Of a stretch of DNA of 64,000 nt, positions 17,524 to 26,192 are shown in pieces. The stretch's first letter is position 1; every line of letters begins with the position of its first letter. The notes beneath the pieces are model-generated. The model was not told the origin of the DNA. It saw only the letters and a list, made by a program, of their open reading frames with translations, and searched no databases. The position numbers were made by a program, and so were the translations under genes. Source of the DNA: Janthinobacterium sp. 64 (GTDB taxonomy: Bacteria > Pseudomonadota > Gammaproteobacteria > Burkholderiales > Burkholderiaceae_D); contig NZ_PHUG01000001.1 in assembly GCF_002813325.1 (NCBI RefSeq), positions 4,154,001 through 4,218,000 of the forward strand, written 5' to 3'.

Positions 17524-18834
17524 TCATTGGGATTTGAGCTGGATGGCCGGCGTCACCTGGCAGGCGCGCCAGGTCGGCAGCAGGCCCGCCAGGATCGCTG
17601 CGGCCACCGAGATGACGAAGGTCATGGCCAGCATCATCCAGTCCATGTGCGCGGCGACGGTCAGCTGCTTCGACTGCATGCCGATCAGTGCCAGCGCACC
17701 GAAGGACAGCAATAGTCCCAACACGCCGCCGGCCAGGCCGATGACGGTGGTCTCGACGAGGAACTGGCGGAAGATATCGCTGCGCGAGGCACCGAGTGCG
17801 CGGCGGATGCCCACCTCGGCGGCGCGTACCGAGAACTTGGCCAGCAGCAGGCCGATGGTGTTGACCAGGCACAGGGCCAGAAAGCCGAAGGCCAGCCAGG
17901 CCGACAGTTTGTTGTCATTGCCCACCACGCGCAGATGCACCAGCCACTCATCGATGTTGAACAAACGGTTGGGCGCAGCGCGTTTCAGGCGGCCCAGCTT
18001 GCGCTGCTCCTGCGCATAGCTGTCGAGGTAATTTTGCAGTTCGCCGCGCTGGCCGTCGTTGGCCATCTCGAACCAGAACTGCATCCACGTGCATTCCGAA
18101 TCGAGCGTGCCCTGGTAGCCCGGCTCCCGGTTGCCGCTGCAGTTCATGCTGCCGTTATGGCTGGTCTGGTGGCGGATCGCGCTGGTAAACGGGATGAAGT
18201 AACTGTCCTCGCTGCCAAAGGCGCCGCTGCCGATGATGCGGTGGATGCGCGGCACGGGTTCCCATGTATCGAGCACGCCCGTGATCTGGTATTGGAAGCC
18301 CATGAGCGTCATGCGCTGGCCTACAGGATTGCCGTCGCCGTACAGCTTTTCTGCCAGCTTGCGCGACAGGACGATGACGTCGGCGCCGGCGGCATCGTCG
18401 GCTTCGCTCCATGGCTGGCCATGCAGGAAGGGCGTTTCGAACATGGCAAAGAAATCGCGGTAGGCGGCCAGGCCTTGCGACGTGAAGGCGCCGATGTCCT
18501 TGCGCTGCGGCTCGATGGCACCGCCCACGCCGAACATGACGCTGCGCCGCTCGCCCATTTTGCTGTTCTGGAAATTGACGGCGTCGCGGTAGCTGAGCTG
18601 CTTGTCGCCCGATGTATTTCCCGGTGTATAACCGGAGAGGGAGCCATTGTCGACCAGCGGCACGAACATGCGGCCATTCTTGTGCGGCAGGGGATTGCCC
18701 GACATGACATGCAGGATGGTCAGGGTAGAAATGCTGGCGGCCACGCCGATGGCCAGCGTCAGCACCATCAGTGCCGTCAGGGCCGGGTTGCGGCGCAGGC
18801 TGCGCAGGCCGAGCAGAAAGTAGTACTGGAACAT
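17524..18834 (-). CDS. ABC transporter permease, FtsX/MacB type (first copy)
   Basis: A 436-residue permease with an N-terminal helix (about 17-40), a periplasmic MacB_PCD domain to about residue 290, and three C-terminal helices; the coupling motif FSVRAAEVGIRRALGASRSD lies near 335-355. It starts nine bases after the ATPase gene and ends 30 bases before the sister permease. The domain is longer than in FtsX and contains several Cys residues (for example in GSMNCSGNREPGYQGTLDSE) that could form disulfides in the periplasm. It is probably half of a heterodimeric MacB-like channel. Confidence 0.87.
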   Translation of the reverse strand: MFQYYFLLGLRSLRRNPALTALMVLTLAIGVAASISTLTILHVMSGNPLPHKNGRMFVPLVDNGSLSGYTPGNTSGDKQLSYRDAVNFQNSKMGERRSVMFGVGGAIEPQRKDIGAFTSQGLAAYRDFFAMFETPFLHGQPWSEADDAAGADVIVLSRKLAEKLYGDGNPVGQRMTLMGFQYQITGVLDTWEPVPRIHRIIGSGAFGSEDSYFIPFTSAIRHQTSHNGSMNCSGNREPGYQGTLDSECTWMQFWFEMANDGQRGELQNYLDSYAQEQRKLGRLKRAAPNRLFNIDEWLVHLRVVGNDNKLSAWLAFGFLALCLVNTIGLLLAKFSVRAAEVGIRRALGASRSDIFRQFLVETTVIGLAGGVLGLLLSFGALALIGMQSKQLTVAAHMDWMMLAMTFVISVAAAILAGLLPTWRACQVTPAIQLKSQ

Positions 18835-18843
18835 GGGCGATCC

Positions 18844-19572
18844 TCAGACAGTGGCGGCGTTGCTGCCGGCCTTGGCCTGGCGGCTGGCCAGCGTCGGCCC
18901 CTTGTGCACCAGGTCCGATACCTGGCCGTCGATGATGTGCACATTGCGCTGGCTGCGCAGCGCCAGTTCGGGATCGTGCGTGACCATCAGGATGGTGGTG
19001 CCTTGCGCGTTGATGTCTTCCAGCAGTTCCATCACGCCGCGCGCCATCTGCGTGTCCAGGTTGCCCGTCGGTTCATCGGCCAGCAACAGTTTGGGCGAGC
19101 CGGCCAGCGCGCGCGCGATGGCCACGCGCTGCTGCTGGCCACCCGACAGTTCGGCCGGATAGTGTTTCATGCGCGACGCCAGTCCCACCTTGGCCAAGGC
19201 ATCCTCGATGCGTTCGCGCCGCTCGGCGCTGTTGAAGCCCCGGTAGCGCAGCGGCACGTCGACATTGTCGAACAGCGACAGGTCGGGAATCAGGTTGAAG
19301 CCCTGGAAGATGAAGCCCAGTTTCTCATTGCGCAGGCGCGAGCGGGCATTGTCGTTCATGCCCTTCACGTTGACGCCGTCGAGGATGTATTCGCCGTCGG
19401 TAAATTCTTCCAGCAGGCCAGCGATGTTCAGAAAGCTCGTCTTGCCGGAACCGGAAGGGCCTGTGACGGTGACGAATTCACCTTGCTTGACGTGGATTTC
19501 GAAGCCGCGCAGCGCGTGCGTTTCGATCATGTGGGTGCGATAGACTTTGTTCAGATTTTGCATGCGCAGCAT
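18844..19572 (-). CDS. ABC transporter ATP-binding protein (LolD/MacB-type)
   Basis: A 242-residue nucleotide-binding subunit. All motifs are intact: Walker A GPSGSGKTS near residue 39, signature LSGGQQQR near 141, Walker B LLLADEPTGNLD near 160, and the H-loop VTHDPE near 195. It is the LolD/MacB/FtsE type, in which the ATPase is separate from the permeases. The gene sits 37 bases after the adaptor gene and nine bases before the first permease, so adaptor, ATPase and permeases are made together as a tripartite efflux-like complex. Confidence 0.92.
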   Translation of the reverse strand: MLRMQNLNKVYRTHMIETHALRGFEIHVKQGEFVTVTGPSGSGKTSFLNIAGLLEEFTDGEYILDGVNVKGMNDNARSRLRNEKLGFIFQGFNLIPDLSLFDNVDVPLRYRGFNSAERRERIEDALAKVGLASRMKHYPAELSGGQQQRVAIARALAGSPKLLLADEPTGNLDTQMARGVMELLEDINAQGTTILMVTHDPELALRSQRNVHIIDGQVSDLVHKGPTLASRQAKAGSNAATV

Positions 19573-19609
19573 GGCGGACCTCTTGATGGAATGGAGTGGA
19601 TGCAGCTGA

Positions 19610-20875
19610 TTAATTGAGGGAAACGCGGGCCGCGTTCTCGAACGCTTCCGTGCCGGCGACGACCACCTTGTCGCCCAGCTTCAGGCCGCCGAGAATTTCC
19701 ACGGCCGAGACGCTGGTGGCGCCCATCTTGATGGGCGTGCGCATCGCCACGCCGTCGCGCACGACATAGGCGTAGCGGCCGCCTTCGGCCTCGACGAAGG
19801 GGCCGCGCGCCAGCATCAGCACATTCGGTTTTTCATCGATCAGCAAGCGTGCCGTGACGCGCTGGTTCTGGCGCAGGCCGGCCGGCTGTTCGCCGTTGAA
19901 GCGCACGCGCGCCAGCACCTGGTTTTTGACCACTTCGGGCGACAGGGCCGAGAGTTTGCCCGTTGCCTTGATGGCGCCCGTTTCGATTTCCGCGCGCATG
20001 CCCAGGCCCATGTCGGCGACATACGTTTCCGGCACTTCCAGTTCGACTTCCAGCTGCGACAGGTCGACCAGGGTCATCAGGGCGGTATTGGCTTGCACCA
20101 CGCTGCGGTTGGCCACCGACAGGGTGCCGATGAAGCCGTTGACGGGCGCGCGCACGGTCAGCTCGTCGACCCGGCGCTGGGCATTGTCGCGGACGAGGCG
20201 CTGGCGTTCCAGCTCATTGACCTTGGTTTTCAAGGCCAGCGTCACGTCTTCGCTTTCCAGGCCCGCCGCCTGCGAGGCGTGCTTGCTGCGGATGTCGGCA
20301 GAATTCAAGGCATCCCTGGCCTTCTGGTAATCGATCTTGGCGATGATGCCCACCTGCGCCACGCTTTCATAGCGCTCCAGCGTGCGCTGCGCGGACAGGC
20401 GTTCGATTTCGGCTGTATCGGCTTCGCGGCGCGCCAGCAGCTTCTGTTTTTTTGCCAGGATCTGCTGGCGCGCCACCTCGGCTTCCAGTTGCTGCACGCT
20501 CGATTGCTCGCGCTTCAATGCGTCGGACAGGTCAGGCGATTCCAGCACGGCGAGGATGTTGCCCTTTTTCACCGTGTCGCCGGCCTTGGCCTTCAATGTC
20601 ACGGTCGCTACCGTTGTCGAATACAGGGTGGGACTGATGGCGGCCACCACGCGGCCATTCACGGCGGCGTCGCGTATCAGGGTGCCGCGCGTGACCTCGG
20701 CGATGCGTAGCCGGCTGCTGTTGACGGAATGCTCGCTGTTGCGCCAGCCGGCAACGGCAGCGATGGCGCCGCCGATGACGATGACGGCGCCAGCGAGCAG
20801 CAGGGCGCGTTGCTTGTGGCGCTGGCCCGGCGGGGCAGACAGGACGGCATCTTGAGAGGAAGTATCGCGGATCAT
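19610..20875 (-). CDS. HlyD/MacA-type periplasmic adaptor subunit
   Basis: A 421-residue membrane-fusion protein: a single N-terminal transmembrane helix (ALLLAGAVIVIGGAIAAVAG, about residues 25-45), a barrel-sandwich lipoyl part (TVTLKAKAGDTVKKGNILAV), a long alpha-helical hairpin (about 115-215), the second lipoyl half (LTVRAPVNGFIGTL) and a beta-barrel/membrane-proximal end. The start at 20875 was chosen because it directly follows the sigma54-type promoter; an upstream Met at 20911 would lie between the -12 element and the predicted start. It is the first gene of the operon and would link the ABC permeases to an outer-membrane channel, which is not encoded here. Confidence 0.88.
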   Translation of the reverse strand: MIRDTSSQDAVLSAPPGQRHKQRALLLAGAVIVIGGAIAAVAGWRNSEHSVNSSRLRIAEVTRGTLIRDAAVNGRVVAAISPTLYSTTVATVTLKAKAGDTVKKGNILAVLESPDLSDALKREQSSVQQLEAEVARQQILAKKQKLLARREADTAEIERLSAQRTLERYESVAQVGIIAKIDYQKARDALNSADIRSKHASQAAGLESEDVTLALKTKVNELERQRLVRDNAQRRVDELTVRAPVNGFIGTLSVANRSVVQANTALMTLVDLSQLEVELEVPETYVADMGLGMRAEIETGAIKATGKLSALSPEVVKNQVLARVRFNGEQPAGLRQNQRVTARLLIDEKPNVLMLARGPFVEAEGGRYAYVVRDGVAMRTPIKMGATSVSAVEILGGLKLGDKVVVAGTEAFENAARVSLN

Positions 20876-20902
20876 GGTCAGGTCTCGTGAAGGATGCGTT
20901 TT

Positions 20903-20923
20903 CCAATGCACGATCCGTGCCAG
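20903..20923 (-). promoter_or_regulatory. Sigma54 (-24/-12) promoter of the ABC exporter operon
   Basis: On the minus strand TGGCACG then GATC then GTGCAT gives GG (-24, at 20920-20921) and GC (-12, at 20908-20909) separated by exactly 10 bases. This fits the TGGCACG-N4-TTGC consensus with one mismatch (GTGC for TTGC). Transcription would start near 20896, about 20 bases before the adaptor start codon. The operon encodes its own NtrC-type activator. Confidence 0.72.
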
Positions 20924-20967
20924 TTATCAAGTCGTTGATTTGAATGGAAAAAGTTTTGGCGTCCGGC

Positions 20968-21019
20968 TGTCCGCCGTGTCCGCGCTGTCCAGGTGGTGTC
21001 CGCGTGCGCGGCAGTGTCG
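20968..21019. promoter_or_regulatory. TGTCC direct repeats, candidate activator binding array
   Basis: Four TGTCC units at 20968, 20977, 20986 and 20997 and a TGTCG at 21015 on the plus strand (GGACA on the minus strand). They lie about 70-125 bases upstream of the predicted sigma54 start site, the usual position of enhancer-binding-protein sites. The 9-base spacing is not a textbook palindrome. Confidence 0.45.
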
Positions 21020-21121
21020 CGGCGTTTGTGCATGGATCTTGATATTCTGGCAATCGACCTGATCTGCGGCCCATGCAGTGATGGCGCGCGGCGCCATGCT
21101 GGTCCCCTTCTTTGGAGCATG

Positions 21122-22705
21122 ATGTTGCCTTCGCCCTCCCTTTTTGCCCGTCTGGGTCCCTGGCTGCGCCAGTTTGCCAGCCTGCCCGAGCCGGCGGAAC
21201 TCGATTATCCATTCGCCGCCAGCGACATCGCCATGCTGCAGCGGATCGAGGGTGGCTTGCCCCAGCTCGATAGCCAGACCTGGGATGAAATGCTGCTCGA
21301 TGACTACCATCGCCAGCTCGCCGGCCAGACCAGCATTCTTGGCCAACAGCGATTGCATCAGCGCCTGGCCAGCGGCACGGCGGGCGCCGCCTCGCGGGCG
21401 CGTATCGCGGCCTTGCTGGCCGCGCCGGCACAGCAGGCGGTGCTCGAGCAAGCCATGCAGCCGCTGCGTACGGCAGACATGGAAGTGGCGGCGCTGCTGT
21501 GCGGCGCTGCGCCGCCAGCACCACCGTGGTGGAGCCGCTGGCTGCTGCTGCCGACCCTGGCGCTGTTGGTGTCGCTGCTGGCAGCGTGGCTGTTTGCGCC
21601 GCTGGCATGGGCCGTCGCGGTGCCCGTCTGGCTCTTGCTGATGGCGTTGCAGATGCGTTTTTACGACCGTTGCAAACCGTGGGAGCGCAGCGTCTTTACC
21701 TTGCAGCAGATACTGCTGGTGCATGGCCGCCTGGGCGCGCTCGATACGGCGTTCACGGCGGACCTGCGCGAAGGTGGGCGGGCAGCCGGCGTGATCAACC
21801 GCCAGATCACGCCGGTACGCTGGATCAAGATGATTCCCCTGCTGAGCGAATATGACGACTGGCTCATGCTGGGCAATATCCGGCGCTACTTCCACAGCCT
21901 GCGCGTGGTGCGGCGCGAACGCGCCTTCTTGCGCCAGAGTTTCCTGCTGCTGGCCGACCTGGAGGCGGACCTGGCCCTGGCGCGCCACCTGCGCGGTCGC
22001 GCACAGTTTTGCTGGGCGCAGCAAGCCGATGCGCGGCAGTTGTCGCTCGACGCCATGGTGCATCCGCTGCTGGAACGCGCCATGCCGCTGTCGCTGCATC
22101 TCGATGGCCGTGGCGCCTTCATCTCGGGCCAGAATGCCATCGGCAAGAGTACCTTGCTGCGCGCCGTGGGCCTCAATCTGATCGGTGCGCGCGCTTTCGG
22201 CTTTTGCTATGCGCAGGCGGCCCAGGTGCCCATGCTGCCGCTGTATTCGAGCATGCAGAACGAGGACTCGCTCGATGGCGGCGAGAGCCTGTACATCGCC
22301 GAGCTGCGGCGCGCGCGCGAATTGCTGGCGCTGGCCGAAGCGGGGGCGCCGGCCTTGTTCCTGATCGATGAGATTTTCCGCGGCACCAATCACCTCGAAT
22401 CGGTGGCGGCCGCGGCCGCCGTGCTGCACAGCCTGGCCGCAGATCACCTGGTGATCGTCTCGTCGCACAACCTGGTATTGGGGCCGCTGCTGGAAGACTG
22501 CCTGGCGCCGTGGTGCGTGCGCCGCGATGAGGCCGGCGCGCTGCTGCTGGCGCCCGGCGTGCTGCAAGCAACAAATGGCATCGCCCTGCTGGCGCAGCGC
22601 GGTTTCGACGCCGGTATCGCGGACAAGGCGGGGCGCGTCTTCGACTGGCTCAGCACGCACATGGCGCAGCCGGCCGATTGCGGCGGCGTCCTCGAACGGG
22701 CTTGA
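21122..22705 (+). CDS. Membrane-anchored MutS-like ATPase
   Basis: A protein of about 527 residues with a MutS-family ABC-type ATPase at the C-terminus: Walker A ISGQNAIGKSTLLRA near residue 335, the MutS-like loop PLYSSMQNEDSLDGGESLY, Walker B LFLIDEIFRGTN near 412, and the D-loop/His switch VIVSSHN near 445. Unlike DNA mismatch-repair MutS it has no mismatch-recognition domain, and two hydrophobic helices occupy about residues 136-180, so it is anchored in the inner membrane. The function of this group is unknown. The start at 21122 was taken for GGAG spacing; 21119 is also an ATG. It is divergent from the sigma54 operon and convergent with the next gene (9-base gap). Confidence 0.78.
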   Translation: MLPSPSLFARLGPWLRQFASLPEPAELDYPFAASDIAMLQRIEGGLPQLDSQTWDEMLLDDYHRQLAGQTSILGQQRLHQRLASGTAGAASRARIAALLAAPAQQAVLEQAMQPLRTADMEVAALLCGAAPPAPPWWSRWLLLPTLALLVSLLAAWLFAPLAWAVAVPVWLLLMALQMRFYDRCKPWERSVFTLQQILLVHGRLGALDTAFTADLREGGRAAGVINRQITPVRWIKMIPLLSEYDDWLMLGNIRRYFHSLRVVRRERAFLRQSFLLLADLEADLALARHLRGRAQFCWAQQADARQLSLDAMVHPLLERAMPLSLHLDGRGAFISGQNAIGKSTLLRAVGLNLIGARAFGFCYAQAAQVPMLPLYSSMQNEDSLDGGESLYIAELRRARELLALAEAGAPALFLIDEIFRGTNHLESVAAAAAVLHSLAADHLVIVSSHNLVLGPLLEDCLAPWCVRRDEAGALLLAPGVLQATNGIALLAQRGFDAGIADKAGRVFDWLSTHMAQPADCGGVLERA

Positions 22706-22714
22706 CGGCCGCCC

Positions 22715-24652
22715 TTACTTGTCCTGCTTTTCCGGCGTGCTCTTGTCGATCACTTCGCGGCAATCGCCGCGGATGATGGCGTTGTCGTAGTTGGTCCAGC
22801 CATAGCTGTCGACGTAGCGCTTGTGCTGCCTGAAGCGGGGGCTGGCGATGCTCCATTCGGGCTGTTCGCCGGCAAAGCGGATGTCGCCCAGGTCGAGCAG
22901 GGTGTGGAACATGTTTTCCGTCGACAGGCGCGCCTTCTGATGGCGCTTCAGCTGCGTCACCTTGTCCGGATAGTGCTGCTGGAATTGCGGTGAATACCAG
23001 ACGAAGGCGGGCACGTGGAATTCGAATTGCGTGTTGTGGCCATGGAAGGCCAGGCGGCAGGTGCCGTCGTACAGGGTCTGGCCATGGTCTGCCACGTAGA
23101 CGAGCGAGCTGCGCAGGGCGGTGCGCTGGCCATCGTCCTTCAGCATGCCGATCACGTTCGACAGGAACCAGTCCGTGTACAGGATGGAACTGTCATAGCT
23201 GTTGTTGAGCTGTGGCTTGATGGCCGTGTCCGTGTAGATGGGCTTGTCGACGCCGAACAGCGACGGCTGCCACTTGTCGAACGATTTCGGATAGCGCTGG
23301 CTGTAGTTCCAGTGGCTGCCCAGCGTGTGCAGCACGATGAGTTTTTTCGGCGCCGGGTCGGCCAGCGCGTTCTTGAACGGATCGAACAGGATCTGGTCGA
23401 AGTTCGAATTGTTGGTGAAGCCGCCCAGGTTCAAAAATTGCACCACGTCCGCTTCCTTGGCAAACACGGACACGGGCGTGTCGAACTGGCCGAACGAAAT
23501 CTGGTTCGACAGCCAGTAAGTCTTGAAGCCCGCTTCCTTGTAGGCGGTGAGGAAGGATTTTTCCGAGAAGCCATCCTTGAGGCTTTGCGTGGCTGGCTTG
23601 CGCGAGATGATGACGGGCACGGACAGGCGCGTGGCGGAAACGGCCGTGATGACGTCGGCCAGCGGTAGCAGGTTGCTTTCCTGTTTCAGCAGGGGATTGG
23701 TGTCGCGTTCGTAGCCGTTCAGGCTCCAGCGGTCGTAGCGCGACGATTCGCCGATCACCATGACCACCACTTCCGGGTTGGCATCGGGCTGTTGCTGGTG
23801 TGCGCCGAAACGGAAGCTGCTGCTTTTCTGTCCCAGTTCGGCCAGGTACCGACGTTCCTTGTAGAAATCGAAGCCGCGCGCGGCCAGGCCGAAGGGCCAG
23901 GAATTGCTGACGGTGTCGAAGGCGTACGGCAGGCGCGCCCAGTGGGGCAGGCTGGGCCAGCCCAGGCCCGTTTCGTCGGCGCCGGCGATGCTGGCGTTCT
24001 CCGGCTTGCTGCTTTCCTCGTCTTCTTCGGCCGTGTCGTCGTCGGCCGAGCTGGCGTCGCCGAAGCCGGAGGCGCCCGCCTTGCCGCTGGCCGCCGGCAC
24101 GCTGGCCTTGGCCTTGGTCTTGGCCGAGGCGGGCGCGCTATGCAGCACCTTGGCCTCGAAACCGAATTCATGGCCATACCACCAGAAGCCTCCCAGCAGG
24201 ATCAGCAGCACGAAGGCGGCCGGGCGCGTCTTGCCGCGCCAGTCGAGGTCGCGCGTGCGCGTGGCCGCATACCAGCCCAGCGCGCACCAGGCGATCACGC
24301 CCAGCATGACGGCGCCCATCAGCCACACTTTTTGTCCGAGGAATTCCATCGCTTCCTTGGGGCTGGTTTCGAAGATGATGCCCAGGTGGTGCGTGGAAAT
24401 GCCCTGGCCATAGAAGATGAACAGGTAGATTTCCGTCGGCAGGGCCAGGAAGGCGGGCACCAGCAGCCAGTGGAAATACGCGGGGCGCTTGAACACGCTC
24501 CAGACGGCCAGCCAGGCCAGCAGCTCGAAGCTGAGCATCTGCCAGGGATGCTCGGGCGCACGGCCCAGCAGCGCGGGGACGAAGGGCACGGCCGTCAGCA
24601 AGGCATACGTCAGGAGCAGGAACAGAGTGGCAGGGCGAAGCAAGGAGCGCAT
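22715..24652 (-). CDS. Sulfatase-fold phosphoethanolamine transferase-like membrane protein
   Basis: A 645-residue inner-membrane enzyme of the EptA/CptA alkaline-phosphatase-like superfamily: five predicted N-terminal helices (about 1-165) and a C-terminal periplasmic catalytic domain (from about 290). The metal/nucleophile region reads VVVMVIGESSRYDR then NGYERDTNP, with the candidate Thr nucleophile in VSATRLSVP; the histidine-rich metal sites appear as LHTLGSHWNYSQRYP and VADHGQTLYDG with FHGHN. Family members transfer phosphoethanolamine to lipid A or core sugars. Unusual is a low-complexity Ala/Lys/Asp/Glu-rich linker of about 55 residues (about 170-225) between membrane and catalytic parts, which makes the protein longer than the usual 540-580. 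The substrate is not defined. Confidence 0.85.
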   Translation of the reverse strand: MRSLLRPATLFLLLTYALLTAVPFVPALLGRAPEHPWQMLSFELLAWLAVWSVFKRPAYFHWLLVPAFLALPTEIYLFIFYGQGISTHHLGIIFETSPKEAMEFLGQKVWLMGAVMLGVIAWCALGWYAATRTRDLDWRGKTRPAAFVLLILLGGFWWYGHEFGFEAKVLHSAPASAKTKAKASVPAASGKAGASGFGDASSADDDTAEEDEESSKPENASIAGADETGLGWPSLPHWARLPYAFDTVSNSWPFGLAARGFDFYKERRYLAELGQKSSSFRFGAHQQQPDANPEVVVMVIGESSRYDRWSLNGYERDTNPLLKQESNLLPLADVITAVSATRLSVPVIISRKPATQSLKDGFSEKSFLTAYKEAGFKTYWLSNQISFGQFDTPVSVFAKEADVVQFLNLGGFTNNSNFDQILFDPFKNALADPAPKKLIVLHTLGSHWNYSQRYPKSFDKWQPSLFGVDKPIYTDTAIKPQLNNSYDSSILYTDWFLSNVIGMLKDDGQRTALRSSLVYVADHGQTLYDGTCRLAFHGHNTQFEFHVPAFVWYSPQFQQHYPDKVTQLKRHQKARLSTENMFHTLLDLGDIRFAGEQPEWSIASPRFRQHKRYVDSYGWTNYDNAIIRGDCREVIDKSTPEKQDK

Positions 24653-25077
24653 AAGGGAGGGCAGCGAAAAATGTCCGCTATTATCAATCCTTTTGTTGTC
24701 TTGCGGTCACACAAGAATGTGCGCGCCAGATGCTTGGTGGCAGGGAAAGTATGCCAAATCATCAATCGTTTACGCATGCCGGCATTCGCGCATCGTTGCC
24801 AAAGATTAGTCAAAATGCCACAAAAGTGCCGCTTGCTTGCCTTTTTTTATAGCAAAAAGCGGTAAACTGATTGACCCCCTGTAACACAAGGTCTAAACTA
24901 GCGAGTTCTCGATTTTATTCTGCTCATCGTTTACGCATTACTTGGCATTTCATGGCCGCTCCTTACCGAGTGGCTGCGGGCGCCTCCGGTGCGCAGTAGA
25001 TGAAAGTGGGACGAGGTTTTAGTCGCCGGGCATCTTGCCCGGGTTATTAATCGTAGTTTTTTGTTGGATTTATAACG
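24653..25077. other. Intergenic region with the str operon promoter and leader
   Basis: No gene is supported in these 425 bases. The left part is upstream of the minus-strand transferase gene and holds no strong promoter. The right part contains the rpsL promoter (24871-24898) and about 170 bases of rpsL leader, including a GC-rich hairpin with arms CCGGGCA (25026-25032) and TGCCCGG (25036-25042) and a T-run near 25056, which might be an attenuator. Confidence 0.6.
24871..24898 (+). promoter_or_regulatory. rpsL (str operon) promoter
   Basis: TTGACC (24871-24876) and TAAACT (24893-24898) are separated by 16 bases, a good sigma70-type match. Transcription would start near 24905 and leave a leader of about 170 bases before rpsL. 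Confidence 0.6.
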
Positions 25078-25461
25078 ATGCCAACCATCAATCAATTGAT
25101 TCGCAATCCACGCGTCGCTTTGACCGTGAAGAGCAAATCGCCGGCGCTGGAAAACAGCCCGCAAAAACGTGGCGTTTGCACACGTGTTTACACCACGACT
25201 CCAAAGAAGCCTAACTCGGCTCTGCGTAAAGTCGCTAAAGTTCGCCTGACCAATGGTTTCGAAGTCATTTCGTACATTGGCGGTGAAGGCCATAACCTGC
25301 AAGAGCATAGTGTTGTGCTGTTGCGCGGCGGCCGCGTCAAGGATTTGCCGGGTGTGCGTTACCACATGGTTCGCGGTGCTCTGGATACCCAAGGCGTTAA
25401 AGACCGTAAGCAATCGCGTTCGAAGTATGGTACCAAGCGCGCTAAAGCAGGCAAGAAGTAA
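25078..25461 (+). CDS. rpsL: 30S ribosomal protein S12
   Basis: Decoding-centre protein S12, 127 residues. The conserved loop [15 protein letters not shown] and the second loop [13 protein letters not shown] carry both lysines (the K43 and K88 positions of E. coli) whose changes give streptomycin resistance, so this is the wild-type, sensitive form. It is the first gene of the str operon, followed after 152 bases by rpsG. The C-terminus is slightly longer than in E. coli and ends in a Lys-rich tail. Codons such as CCA and CGT are frequent, unlike the GC-ending codons of the neighbouring transferase gene. Confidence 0.98.
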   Translation: MPTINQLIRNPRVALTVKSKSPALENSPQKRGVCTRVYTTTPKKPNSALRKVAKVRLTNGFEVISYIGGEGHNLQEHSVVLLRGGRVKDLPGVRYHMVRGALDTQGVKDRKQSRSKYGTKRAKAGKK

Positions 25462-25613
25462 TAAGTTGTACGCAGCAAACCCAAGTTTCGCTCAGTGGCA
25501 ACTAGCTAAGTGAATGTAGTCGACCGCATCTGGTCGAGTAAGTGGAAGACTATGATGGTCGTCCGCGAGTGTGCGAAGAACGCGCGCTCAACTGAAGATT
25601 GAAAGGAATTGAT
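25462..25613 (+). promoter_or_regulatory. rpsL-rpsG intercistronic region, possible S7 autoregulatory site
   Basis: These 152 bases include inverted elements such as GTCGACC...GGTCGAG. In E. coli the comparable gap is the binding site by which S7 represses its own operon; function here is by analogy only. A clear GAAAGGAA ribosome site ends the region. Confidence 0.35.
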
Positions 25614-26084
25614 ATGCCACGTCGTCGTGAAGTACCCAAGCGCGAAATTTTGCCAGATCCAAAATTCGGCAACACTGATGTCGCTAAATTTGTAAACGTG
25701 CTGATGCTGTCCGGTAAGAAATCGGTTGCAGAAAACATCATCTACGGTGCTTTCGAGCACATCGCAGCAAAATCGGGTAAAGATCCACTCGAAGTTTTTG
25801 CTACCGCAATCAACAACGCCAAGCCGTTGGTTGAGGTGAAATCCCGTCGCGTCGGTGGTGCAAACTACCAGGTGCCGGTCGAAGTTCGCCCAGTCCGTCG
25901 TATGGCTCTGTCCATGCGTTGGTTGCGTGAAGCTGCTAACAAGCGCAGCGAAAAATCGATGCCACAACGCCTCGGCGGTGAGCTGATGGAAGCGGCTGAA
26001 AGCCGCGGCGGCGCGATGAAAAAACGCGACGAAGTCCATCGTATGGCTGAAGCGAACAAAGCGTTCTCGCATTTCCGCTTCTAA
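25614..26084 (+). CDS. rpsG: 30S ribosomal protein S7
   Basis: Primary 16S rRNA-binding protein that nucleates the small-subunit head; 156 residues, the standard length. It starts [19 protein letters not shown] at 25614, after the ribosome site AAAGGAA; an in-frame ATG at 25599 would add five residues not found in the family. The second gene of the str operon, it is separated from rpsL by a 152-base gap and from fusA by 108 bases. S7 is a likely translational regulator of this operon. Confidence 0.98.
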   Translation: MPRRREVPKREILPDPKFGNTDVAKFVNVLMLSGKKSVAENIIYGAFEHIAAKSGKDPLEVFATAINNAKPLVEVKSRRVGGANYQVPVEVRPVRRMALSMRWLREAANKRSEKSMPQRLGGELMEAAESRGGAMKKRDEVHRMAEANKAFSHFRF

Positions 26085-26192
26085 TATAAAGCCAGCTACC
26101 GCAAGGCGGCTGTCAAGCATCTGTTGTTCGAGGCCGGGCTCATTTTTGCAAAAAAATGCTGCTCGGTTTTGTCCATTCATTTAGGATTAATT

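Noticed and set aside
24930..25413. 160-codon minus-strand frame across the rpsL leader and gene
   Set aside because: It is mostly antisense to rpsL and has no family similarity.
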